NCBI GenBank assembly: GCA_963757945.1
Contig: CAVWTN010000002.1
Span: 1,240,001 to 1,304,000 of the forward strand
Reading direction: 5' to 3'
Source: CAVWTN01 sp963757945
GTDB taxonomy: Bacteria; Vulcanimicrobiota; Vulcanimicrobiia; Vulcanimicrobiales; Vulcanimicrobiaceae
Length of the DNA: 64,000 bases
Shown: one piece after another, positions 31,460-39,530 of the stretch
Layout: every line of letters starts with the position of its first letter
Numbering within the stretch: the first letter of the stretch is position 1
Made by a program: the position numbers and the translations under genes
The notes under the pieces: generated by a model
The model's database searches: none
Seen by the model: the letters and a program-made list of their open reading frames with translations, nothing else
Told to the model about the DNA's origin: nothing

Positions 31460-34400
31460 ATGCCTGCCCCGCGCTACGCCGAGCTTCACGCTCGCTCGAA
31501 TTTCACGTTTCTGGAGGGAGCCGCACACCCTGAGGAACTGGTCGAGCGCGCCGTCGCGCTCGGCCTGGCCGCGCTCGCCCTGACGGATCGCGACGGCCTC
31601 TACGGCTCCGTCCGCTTCGCGAAGGCCGCCAAGCCCACGCCGCTCGCTCCGCTCTGCGGCGTCGAGCTGACGATGGAGTTCCCCGCGCTCCGCCCCAAGC
31701 GGCGCACCCTCACGCCGCGCGAACTCGCCCGCTTCCCGCGCCTCGTGCTGCTCGCCGAAGACGAGCGCGGCTACGCCAACCTCGCCCACGCGATCTCCGC
31801 GGCCCAACTGCGCGGCCGCAAACGCGACGCCCGTCTGCGCCTCGACGATCTCGCCGGCCGCACCACGGGCCTGATCGCCCTCTCCGGTGCCGCGCACGGC
31901 TACGCCGAAGAAGCGCTCCTGCGCGGCGACGCCGCCGGCGCCCGCGAACGCGCCGCAACCTTGCGCGACCTCTTCGAAGGCCGCTTCTATCTCGAACTGC
32001 AGCACCATCTGCGCCCCGAAGATGCGCGCACGTGCGCCGCGAGTCTCGAACTCGCCGCCGCGACCGGCATCCCCTACGTCGCGACGAACGGCGTCGCGTA
32101 CGCCGCGCGCGACGACGCGCTGCTCTGCGACATCCTGACCTGCATCAAGCACGGCACGAACCTCGAAAGCGCCGGCACGCTCCTGCTCCCCAACCACGAG
32201 TTCCACCTGAAGTCGCCCGCCCAAATGGCGCGCATTTTCTCACCCTATCCCAAAGCGATCGCGAACACGCTCGCGATCGCCGAACGCTGCACGTTCCGCC
32301 TCGACAAACTCGCCGGCCAATTCCCGCTCTTCCCGATCCCGCCCGAAGAGACGAGCCCCCAATCCTATCTCCGAACGCTCGTCTACCGCGGCGCCCGCAA
32401 ACGCTACGGCCACCCCCTCTCTTCCAAAGCCGAGCGCCAACTCGAATACGAACTCGGCATCATCGCCCGCCTCGATCTCGCCGGCTATTTCCTGGTCGTC
32501 TGGGACATCTCGCGCGCCGCCGAAGAGTTCGGCGTCCTCGCGCAAGGCCGCGGCTCCGCCGCAAACTCCGCCGTCTGCTACGCCCTCGGCATCACCGCCG
32601 TCGACCCGATCGGCATGGACTTGCTCTTCGAGCGCTTCCTCTCCGAAGAGCGCCGCGAGGTCCCCGACATCGACATCGATTTCGCGCACCAAGACCGCGA
32701 AAAAGTGATCCAGTACGTCTACTCGCGCTACGGCCGCGAACACGCCGCGATGGCCGCCGAAACGATCACCTACCGCACCCGCTCCGCGATCCGCGACGTC
32801 GGAAAAGCCCTCGGCCTCTCCCTCGCCCAAGTCGACGCCGTCGCCAAAGAATACGACGCCCGCGAATCCCTCGAAGGCGCCGTCGGCACCGACGAAGGCC
32901 CAGCCCGCGCGCTTCCGCACTCCATCCTCCGCCGCCGAGACCTCGACAGCGGCTCCAACATCCGCCCCTCCCGCGACGAAAGCGAGGAGCCGCCGGCAAC
33001 GGCCGACGACGATGCAAGCGCCAACGGCGATGCGCGACACTCAGGTAGGGCCCGGGCTCCGGGGCGGGGTGAGGGATCGTCGGGGACGCCCGCGATTTCG
33101 CATCCTGCGAAATCGCTACTCCTCCACTTTCCCGCTCCCGCCATCCATGGCTCCGCGGGAAAGCTGGAGGCCCCGCCGACCCCTCACCCCGCCCCGGAGC
33201 CCTACCTAGGTGCGCGCCGGTTGGAGCCCGGGCCCAGCGACACAGCCGCAGCGAAACGAAAACCCCAACCCGGCGATTACTACGGCTTCGACGCGAAGGA
33301 TCTCGGCCCGAACCCGGATCCGGACATCGCCGCGCCGATCTCGGGCGAAACCGGCGCGCGTCTGCTCGCGTTCTGTCGCCGCATCGACGGATTCCCGCGC
33401 CACATGGGGATCCACTCCGGCGGCATGGTGATCACGCGCGATCCGCTCGTGCAAGTCGCGCCGGTCGAATGGGCGACGATGCGCGATCGCACGATCGTGC
33501 AGTGGGACAAGGACGATCTCGGCGATCTCGGCTTGATCAAGATCGACTTGCTGGGCCTCGGAATGCTGTCGCTCCTGCGCGACGCATTCGCCTTACACGC
33601 GCGCCGTTATCCCGAACGCGCGAAGCTCTCGCTCGCCGCGATCCCGGCCGACGACAAACCGACCTACACGATGATGCAGAAAGCCGACACCGTCGGCGTC
33701 TTCCAGATCGAATCGCGCGCGCAGCAATCGATGTTGCCGCGCATGCGCCCGGCGTGTTTTTACGATATCGTGATGCAGGTCGCGATCATCCGCCCGGGCC
33801 CGATCCAGGGCGACATGATCCATCCGTTCCTGCGCCGCCGCAACGGCCTCGAACCCGTGACGTATCCGCACCCCAAACTCAAACCGGTGCTCGAACGTAC
33901 GCTAGGCGTCCCGCTCTTTCAAGAACAGGGGATGCGCATGGCGATCGAAGCCGCGGGCTTCTCGCCGGGGCAAGCCGATCAGCTGCGCCGTGCGATGGGG
34001 CACAAGCGTTCGCGCGAGCGCATGTCGGAGATCTATCCGAAGCTGATCGACGGCATGGTGAGCAACGGCATCGATCGCGCCGCGGCCGATCAGCTCTATC
34101 ACATGCTGCAAGGCTTCGCCGATTACGGTTTCCCCGAATCGCACGCGGCGAGCTTCGCGCTGCTCTCGTACGCGTCGGCGTACGTGAAGTGCCACGAGCC
34201 CGCGATCTTCTGCGCCGCGATCCTGAACGTGCAGCCGATGGGCTTCTATTCGACCGAAGTGCTGCTCAACGACGCGAAACGCCACGGCGTCGCCGTGAAG
34301 CCGATCGCCGTCAACTCGAGCGAGTTCTACAGCTTCGTCGACGGCGAGGGCGCATTGCGCCTGGGATTCCACCTGATCCGGGGCCTGGGCGAAGCCCAGC

Positions 34401-35062
34401 GCGCGCAACTCGAACGCGCGCTCGCGGGCGGCCCCTTCGAAGATCTCGTCGCGTTCGCGCGTCGCACGCAGCTCGCGAAAGAATCGCTCGAGAGCCTCGC
34501 GATCTCGGATGCTTTCGCACCGTGGTTCGCCGCGCGGCGTGAAGCGATGTGGGCCGTGCGCGCGCTCGACGAGCGCGAAGCCCGCGGTGCGCTCGGCAAG
34601 TTGATGGAGACCGCGGAGCCGGCGCCGGCATTCTCCCCGCTCTCGCCGGTCGAGCGCACGCATCTGGACATCTGGGGGACCGGCGTCTCACCCGAACGGC
34701 AGCCGATCGCGCACGTGCGGGCAGAGCTCGACCGGCTCGGCGTGCTCGCCGCCGCGCGTCTGGAAGCGATGCCCAATCATTTGGTCTGCCGCGTCGGCGG
34801 CCTCGTGATCACGCGCCAGCGCCCGGGAACGGCGAAGGGCTTCGTCTTTCTGACGCTCGAGGACGAGACGGGGCTCGTGAACGTGATCGTCAACCCCGCC
34901 GTCTACGAACGCAACCGCCGCCTGATCCGCAGCGCGACCTCGCTCGTGATCGAGGGCACGCTGCAGAAGGAACAAGGCTGCATCGATCTGCTTGCGAAGC
35001 GCTTCTGGCCGCTCGACGCCAAAGGCACGACGGACGGCGTGCGGCCGCGCAACTTTCACTAG
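31460..35062 (+). CDS. dnaE2: Error-prone DNA polymerase DnaE2 with in-frame repeat insertion
   Basis: A 1200-residue C-family polymerase. The N-terminal PHP domain begins 'YAELHARSNFTFLEGA'. The palm has Asp-Ile-Asp-Ile-Asp near residue 403 and a third catalytic Asp near 695 ('GLIKIDLLGLGM'). 'GPIQGDMIHPFL' and the C-terminal OB-fold ('LVCRVGGLVITRQRP') complete the architecture. DnaE2 polymerises across lesions with ImuB and ImuA. It is longer than usual because residues about 528-584 are encoded by a palindromic repeat (33042-33210), flanked by Pro/Asp/Arg-rich low complexity. The frame stays open, so the enzyme may still work. The stop codon is shared with the convergent gene. Confidence 0.93.
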   Translation: MPAPRYAELHARSNFTFLEGAAHPEELVERAVALGLAALALTDRDGLYGSVRFAKAAKPTPLAPLCGVELTMEFPALRPKRRTLTPRELARFPRLVLLAEDERGYANLAHAISAAQLRGRKRDARLRLDDLAGRTTGLIALSGAAHGYAEEALLRGDAAGARERAATLRDLFEGRFYLELQHHLRPEDARTCAASLELAAATGIPYVATNGVAYAARDDALLCDILTCIKHGTNLESAGTLLLPNHEFHLKSPAQMARIFSPYPKAIANTLAIAERCTFRLDKLAGQFPLFPIPPEETSPQSYLRTLVYRGARKRYGHPLSSKAERQLEYELGIIARLDLAGYFLVVWDISRAAEEFGVLAQGRGSAANSAVCYALGITAVDPIGMDLLFERFLSEERREVPDIDIDFAHQDREKVIQYVYSRYGREHAAMAAETITYRTRSAIRDVGKALGLSLAQVDAVAKEYDARESLEGAVGTDEGPARALPHSILRRRDLDSGSNIRPSRDESEEPPATADDDASANGDARHSGRARAPGRGEGSSGTPAISHPAKSLLLHFPAPAIHGSAGKLEAPPTPHPAPEPYLGARRLEPGPSDTAAAKRKPQPGDYYGFDAKDLGPNPDPDIAAPISGETGARLLAFCRRIDGFPRHMGIHSGGMVITRDPLVQVAPVEWATMRDRTIVQWDKDDLGDLGLIKIDLLGLGMLSLLRDAFALHARRYPERAKLSLAAIPADDKPTYTMMQKADTVGVFQIESRAQQSMLPRMRPACFYDIVMQVAIIRPGPIQGDMIHPFLRRRNGLEPVTYPHPKLKPVLERTLGVPLFQEQGMRMAIEAAGFSPGQADQLRRAMGHKRSRERMSEIYPKLIDGMVSNGIDRAAADQLYHMLQGFADYGFPESHAASFALLSYASAYVKCHEPAIFCAAILNVQPMGFYSTEVLLNDAKRHGVAVKPIAVNSSEFYSFVDGEGALRLGFHLIRGLGEAQRAQLERALAGGPFEDLVAFARRTQLAKESLESLAISDAFAPWFAARREAMWAVRALDEREARGALGKLMETAEPAPAFSPLSPVERTHLDIWGTGVSPERQPIAHVRAELDRLGVLAAARLEAMPNHLVCRVGGLVITRQRPGTAKGFVFLTLEDETGLVNVIVNPAVYERNRRLIRSATSLVIEGTLQKEQGCIDLLAKRFWPLDAKGTTDGVRPRNFH
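33042..33210. mobile_element. MITE-like palindromic element inside dnaE2
   Basis: Terminal inverted arms of about 38 bases (33042-33085 and 33171-33210) share AGGTAGGGC and CTCCGGGGCGGGGTGAGGG; the left arm has 5 extra bases. Inside are a perfect hairpin GCGATTTCGCA/TGCGAAATCGC around 33093-33115 and a CTTTCCCGC/GCGGGAAAG pair around 33127-33162. It encodes no protein of its own beyond the read-through. This nested-palindrome layout is that of a miniature transposable or REP-type element. Confidence 0.8.
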
Positions 35063-36591
35063 CCGGTCGAACGAGCGAGATCCGGCGTCGCCGGCGAGGG
35101 CTCGTTGCCGCGCTCCACGATCAGCGACGCGGCCGCGGCTGCGAGCGGCGCCGTCAGCACGTGCAGCAATGCGGAGACCGAGGGAACGAAAAAGTACGCG
35201 CCCGCGGTCGCCACCACGAAATCGATCGGCTCCTGCAGTTCGCTGCGCTGCGTGCCCGAGGGGTAATTCGAGACCGGCTCGTCCATCGTGCGAGAGCGAT
35301 CGGGCGCCGCGGCGTTCTGACCGATGATCGGATCGAACCCGACCGCCGCGATCACCGCGCCGCCCGTGCCGGGACGATTCTTCGTGATGAAGTTGGAGAC
35401 GAACCGCGGTTCGTTCGCCCATCTGCGCTGGATGAACTCGAAGCCGTTCGGGATCGACGTTTGGTAGCACACGAACATGAGCCCGCGCTCTTGCGCCGTG
35501 GTGCCGCTCGCGCTTTCGGCGGCGTTCACCTCGGGGCCGAACGGGATGCCGGCGCGAATCACGCGGTGCGGATCGAGCGCGAAGCGCGGGATGTCCGCAC
35601 GCGGATTCGTCTTGCGGATGTGCGCGCCGAACGGGCAGCGCAATTGGCCTTGATCGTCCGAATAATCGAAATCGTTGTTGCGGGCCGCATCGCCGCCGAG
35701 AATCGCGTCGTCTTGCACCGGCGTGAGCTCCATCGGCGCACCGCTCTTCCAGCGGCCGACGAGGCGCGCGCCGAGCAACACCGGGTCCGTACCCAGGCGA
35801 TTCGCTTCGGAGATGAGGAACGCGTCGAATTCCGGCACGAGTTGTTCGAGCCGCCGGAACACCATGAACGAACCGTTCGTCATCCACGCGACCGGCGGGT
35901 CGGTGCTCTCGCCGTAGCCGAACACGAACGTGCCCGGATCCAGCACCTCTTGACCGGGAAACGGATCCGTCAGACCCTCGACGCCCGGTTGCGAGATGCC
36001 GTCCTTCCAGCCGAAATGCTCGTGACCGCTCTCGGCGCCGGGGCGAACCTGCCCGGTTTCGGAGTACGCGACGGAGATCGCCGTGCCGAGCCAACTCAGG
36101 ATCTGCGCCACCTCGCCGTCGACCGCGGCCTCCGTGCCGCCGGTGACCAGGAACACGCCGTCGATCGTCGAGCCCAGGAATTGCGGCTTCCATTTCGCCG
36201 GCGTGCCGGTACCGTCGACGGGATCGCCGGCAAGCCCGGCCTGCGCCTGCGCGCCGAGCGCGAACGACGGGTCCCCGAGGTCCGTGCCCGGCACGAGCTT
36301 GCCGAGCCCCACGGCGGTGAACGCGACGTTGACGCCGATCAGCGGCAGCGTCTCGTGACGGCCGGACGCCTTGAGCGCCTGCAATTGGCGTTCGCGCGCG
36401 GCCACGTCGCCCGTCGTCGTGACGTGCAATCCGACCTGGCTGCGCATGACGCTCTTGAATCTCGCGACGTCGACGATCTGAAAGAACACGAACGCTTCGA
36501 AGTTCTTCTGCAAGCCGATCAGCACGTCGCCTTGGATCTCGTTCACTGCGACCCGAACGCCGGCCGGATCCTTCAGTTGTGTCTTGGCCAT
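35059..36591 (-). CDS. Dye-decolorizing (Dyp-type) heme peroxidase
   Basis: A 510-residue protein with the GXXDG motif GWKDGISQP (catalytic Asp about 197) and a proximal heme His about 324 in 'CPFGAHIRKTNPR'. An Arg follows in 'QSERG'-like distal segments. ATG 36591 has GGAG 7 bases upstream and removes a non-family N-terminus. No Tat signal is seen, so it is probably cytosolic or encapsulated. It oxidises aromatic substrates with hydrogen peroxide. Its stop lies in a CTAG shared with dnaE2. Confidence 0.9.
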   Translation of the reverse strand: MAKTQLKDPAGVRVAVNEIQGDVLIGLQKNFEAFVFFQIVDVARFKSVMRSQVGLHVTTTGDVAARERQLQALKASGRHETLPLIGVNVAFTAVGLGKLVPGTDLGDPSFALGAQAQAGLAGDPVDGTGTPAKWKPQFLGSTIDGVFLVTGGTEAAVDGEVAQILSWLGTAISVAYSETGQVRPGAESGHEHFGWKDGISQPGVEGLTDPFPGQEVLDPGTFVFGYGESTDPPVAWMTNGSFMVFRRLEQLVPEFDAFLISEANRLGTDPVLLGARLVGRWKSGAPMELTPVQDDAILGGDAARNNDFDYSDDQGQLRCPFGAHIRKTNPRADIPRFALDPHRVIRAGIPFGPEVNAAESASGTTAQERGLMFVCYQTSIPNGFEFIQRRWANEPRFVSNFITKNRPGTGGAVIAAVGFDPIIGQNAAAPDRSRTMDEPVSNYPSGTQRSELQEPIDFVVATAGAYFFVPSVSALLHVLTAPLAAAAASLIVERGNEPSPATPDLARSTG

Positions 36592-37037
36592 GGGATCTCC
36601 GATCTGCAAACCGTGGATGGAAAGGAAGCCCATGATAAAAATGCTCGCGTCCAAAAAGCGTCCGCGAAGAATCGCATCGTGCCTGGGTTTCGTGACAAAA
36701 TAAGTCGCCGCTCACTTGAGCGTGCGGGCGAGATTGTTGCAGCACGACATGCTGCGGCGCTCGAATCGCGTCAGCGTTCGGCGCGATCTTCGGCGCGGCG
36801 CGCTGCAGCTCGTATGGGCGCTCGGCGAGGGCCGCGTGTGCGCGGCGGGCGTTACGGGCGGCCGCGGCGAGGCTGCGGACCGCGGGGTCGGACGCCGGTC
36901 ATCTGACGTTTTCCGCATGCTTGGTTAGGGTTCCCGAAGGGAATCCGGTGGTCAGACTTCAACGCAGGGGCAGCACGGCCGATGGCTCGCACTGCTCCGA
37001 CATGAACGTCCTCGCGCAACGCTTGAAAGGCTACTTC
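36592..37037. other. Intergenic region with no supported gene
   Basis: The 446 bases between the divergent peroxidase and CHRD-like genes hold only Arg-rich shadow frames. A small hairpin TTCCC-GAA-GGGAA lies near 36930-36942. A promoter for each neighbour must be here, but I could not identify either with confidence. Confidence 0.4.
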
Positions 37038-37484
37038 ATGAGAGTACTTCGTACCATGGCGCTCGTCGCAGCGCTCGCGACACCCGCCCTCGCGGCGCCC
37101 GCCGGGGCTCAGGACGCCGTCATCACGCCGACGGATCACGGCTTGGGCATCAAGCTCGGCATCCAGGAGTTCAACAACTCCGGCCAGGTCGGCTGGGTCA
37201 CGCTGTTCCGGCGCGGCGACAAGACGCTGGTCGCGATCACGTTGGACGGCACGAGCCGGCGTGAGCCGGCGCACATCCACCGCGCGAAGTCGTGCGACGA
37301 TCCCTCCGAGGTCGATCCGGCGGTGGTCGTGCCGCTCGCCGACGTCGTAGGCGGCAAGTCTTCGACGACGATCAACGTACCGGTCTCGCGCCTGCTCTCC
37401 GGCAACTACGCCGTCGTGGTCCATTCACCGAACGGCGGTTCGTACGTCGCGTGCGGGCATTTGCGCCAGCGCCCCGGACTCTAA
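37038..37484 (+). CDS. Secreted CHRD/SodC-like small protein
   Basis: A 148-residue exported protein. The start at ATG 37038, preceded by GAAAGG, gives a signal peptide ('MRVLRTMALVAALATPALA'). The mature domain has 'PAHIHRAKSCDDPSEVDPAV', 'VVVPLADVVGGKSSTTINV', 'LSGNYAVVVH' and 'YVACGHL', as in CHRD-type and Cu/Zn-SOD-like beta barrels. The full set of metal-binding histidines is not evident, so dismutase activity is unlikely. It lies 37 bp before the hydrolase gene. Confidence 0.8.
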   Translation: MRVLRTMALVAALATPALAAPAGAQDAVITPTDHGLGIKLGIQEFNNSGQVGWVTLFRRGDKTLVAITLDGTSRREPAHIHRAKSCDDPSEVDPAVVVPLADVVGGKSSTTINVPVSRLLSGNYAVVVHSPNGGSYVACGHLRQRPGL

Positions 37485-37521
37485 AACTCACTCCGACCGT
37501 CACGGAGAGGATTACCCCGGC

Positions 37522-38397
37522 ATGAAGGAACCGACCGACCCCACGCGCGCGCCGAGCGCGCGCTTTAGCCGTCGCGCGTTCGTGGGGCTCGGCGCCGGCG
37601 CCGTGGCGCTCGGCGCTTCCGCCGCTCGCGCCAAGGCCGCCGACGACTTCGGAAAACCGCATCCGCCGCTCGTCCCCGAAAGCGATCGGGGGCTCGTGAT
37701 CACGCGGCCGAAAATCGCCTACGGCGATCGCACGCTCGACGCCTATGCCGCCGAACCGGCGGATGCCTCGAAGATCGCCGGCGCCATCGTCGTCGTCGCA
37801 GGTATCTACGGCGTCGACAGCCAGTTGCGCGACACGGTGCGGCGTTTCGCCAAGCAAGGCTACGTCGCGGTGGCGCCGGATCTCTACACCGGGCTCGGCG
37901 CTCCGAACGGCGACGGCGCGACCGACATCGCAGCCTTCCGCCCGATCGCGGCCAAGCTCGTCGACGGCGTCGTCGACCGCGATCTCGCGGCCACGGCCGC
38001 CTGGGCGCTGCATGACGCCGATCCGGATCAAACGCGCAAATTACGCGTGGGCATCACGGGATTTTGCATGGGCGGCGGCATCGTGCTGCGTGCGGCCACG
38101 CTCAAACCCACGCCCTTTTCCGCGGCGGCCGTCTGGTACGGCGACGTCCGAAAGGTCAACCCGGCCGACATCAAGGTGCCGCTGTTGGGCAGCTTCGGGG
38201 CCAAGGATACGAGCATCCCCGCGGACGCCGTCCGCGACTTCACGGGCAAACTCGACGTCCCGTACGATTTTAGAATCTATAAGGACGCCGGACACGCGTT
38301 CTTCGACGATACCCGGGCCACGTACGTGGCGACCGCGGCGACCGAGGGATGGGACCGAGCGCTCGCTTGGTTCGGGGGATATCTCCGCGCGAAGTAG
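37522..38397 (+). CDS. Tat-exported dienelactone hydrolase-family protein
   Basis: A 291-residue alpha/beta hydrolase. The Tat signal 'RFSRRAFVGLGAGAVALGAS' (14-33) is followed by a DLH domain with the triad Cys182 (GFCMGG), Asp229 and His258. A Cys nucleophile is typical of dienelactone hydrolases. GGAGAGGA precedes the ATG. The natural substrate is unknown. Export is unusual for a catabolic lactonase and suggests a periplasmic ester substrate. Confidence 0.9.
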   Translation: MKEPTDPTRAPSARFSRRAFVGLGAGAVALGASAARAKAADDFGKPHPPLVPESDRGLVITRPKIAYGDRTLDAYAAEPADASKIAGAIVVVAGIYGVDSQLRDTVRRFAKQGYVAVAPDLYTGLGAPNGDGATDIAAFRPIAAKLVDGVVDRDLAATAAWALHDADPDQTRKLRVGITGFCMGGGIVLRAATLKPTPFSAAAVWYGDVRKVNPADIKVPLLGSFGAKDTSIPADAVRDFTGKLDVPYDFRIYKDAGHAFFDDTRATYVATAATEGWDRALAWFGGYLRAK

Positions 38398-38423
38398 TTG
38401 GAGAAGGGTGCTAACCTCCAACC

Positions 38424-39530
38424 ATGAGCTATACGATCGTCCATTGCGCCGACGTCCATCTCGAGACGACGTTCGCCGAGTTGCGCGGCGGGGCCACGCG
38501 CCGTAAGGGGCTGGCGGACGCGTTCGTCCGGATCGTCGACCTCGCGCTCGAACGCCGGGCCGACGCGCTGACGATCGGCGGCGATCTGTATGAAGCGCAG
38601 CGCGCCGGCCCGCAGACGGCGCGTTTCTTGTTCGAGCAATTCGCGCGCTTCGGGGGGCCGGTCTTCATCGCGCCGGGCAATCACGATCCGCACACGAGCA
38701 CGGCCCTGACCGCCCGCGGCGATCTGCCGCCGAACGTGCGCGCGTTCAACGAATCGACCTGGAGCGTGATCCCGCTCGCCGACGGGATCACGCTCTTCGG
38801 CTACGGCCACACGCCCGCCGAGCCCGGCCGCCCGTTCGCGGGCGCGCGTTTCGAGCGCGGCGGCGTGCAGATCGCGCTCCTGCACGGCAGCGATCAAGAT
38901 CGCTGCCCGCCGAACAAGCGACTGACCGCGCCGTTCACGCAAGCGGAAGTCGAAGCGGCCGGCGCGACGCTGCTCTTGACCGGACATTTTCACGGCGGCT
39001 ACGTCGCGCGCGGCGACGACCGTGCCGTCTTCGCCTATCCGGGCTCGCCGGAGCCGATCAAATTCGGCGAACGCGGCGATCACGGTGCGCTCGTGGTCAC
39101 GATCGACGGGGCGCGCGCGGAGGTCGAAGCGGTCCCGATCGCGCGCACGCGGCTGCTCGATCGCAGCGCCGATCTGCGCGACGTCGCGACGGAGCAGGCC
39201 GCCTTCGAACGCGTCGGCGCGCAGCTCGCGGATTGCGGGCCGGACGATTACGTGCGCCTGGTCCTGACGGGTGAGATCGCGCACGGCACCCGGATCGATC
39301 CGGCGCTCTTGGCGGACCACTTCGGTGCGACGCTCGGCGCGCTCGAGATCTCCGATGAGACCGTCGCCTACGATTACGCGACGATCGCGCGCGAACCGAC
39401 GGTGCGCGGCCGCGTCGTCGCCGATCTGCTCGCGCTGCGCGCAGCGCCGGATCGCGCACGCGCCGAAGTGGCCGGCCACGCCCTGCGTTACGCGCTCGCG
39501 GCGTTTGAAGGAACGGACATCGCACCATGA
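38424..39530 (+). CDS. SbcD/Mre11-like metallophosphoesterase nuclease (YhaO-like)
   Basis: A 368-residue calcineurin-like phosphoesterase. The metal-binding motifs are in order: 'HCADVHLE' (Asp10, His12), 'GGDLYE', 'GNHDPH', 'LLHGS' and 'GHFHGG'. It belongs to the YhaO/SbcD group and is coupled (ATGA overlap) to a YhaN-like ATPase. Together they are expected to process broken DNA ends, like Mre11-Rad50. Confidence 0.9.
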   Translation: MSYTIVHCADVHLETTFAELRGGATRRKGLADAFVRIVDLALERRADALTIGGDLYEAQRAGPQTARFLFEQFARFGGPVFIAPGNHDPHTSTALTARGDLPPNVRAFNESTWSVIPLADGITLFGYGHTPAEPGRPFAGARFERGGVQIALLHGSDQDRCPPNKRLTAPFTQAEVEAAGATLLLTGHFHGGYVARGDDRAVFAYPGSPEPIKFGERGDHGALVVTIDGARAEVEAVPIARTRLLDRSADLRDVATEQAAFERVGAQLADCGPDDYVRLVLTGEIAHGTRIDPALLADHFGATLGALEISDETVAYDYATIAREPTVRGRVVADLLALRAAPDRARAEVAGHALRYALAAFEGTDIAP

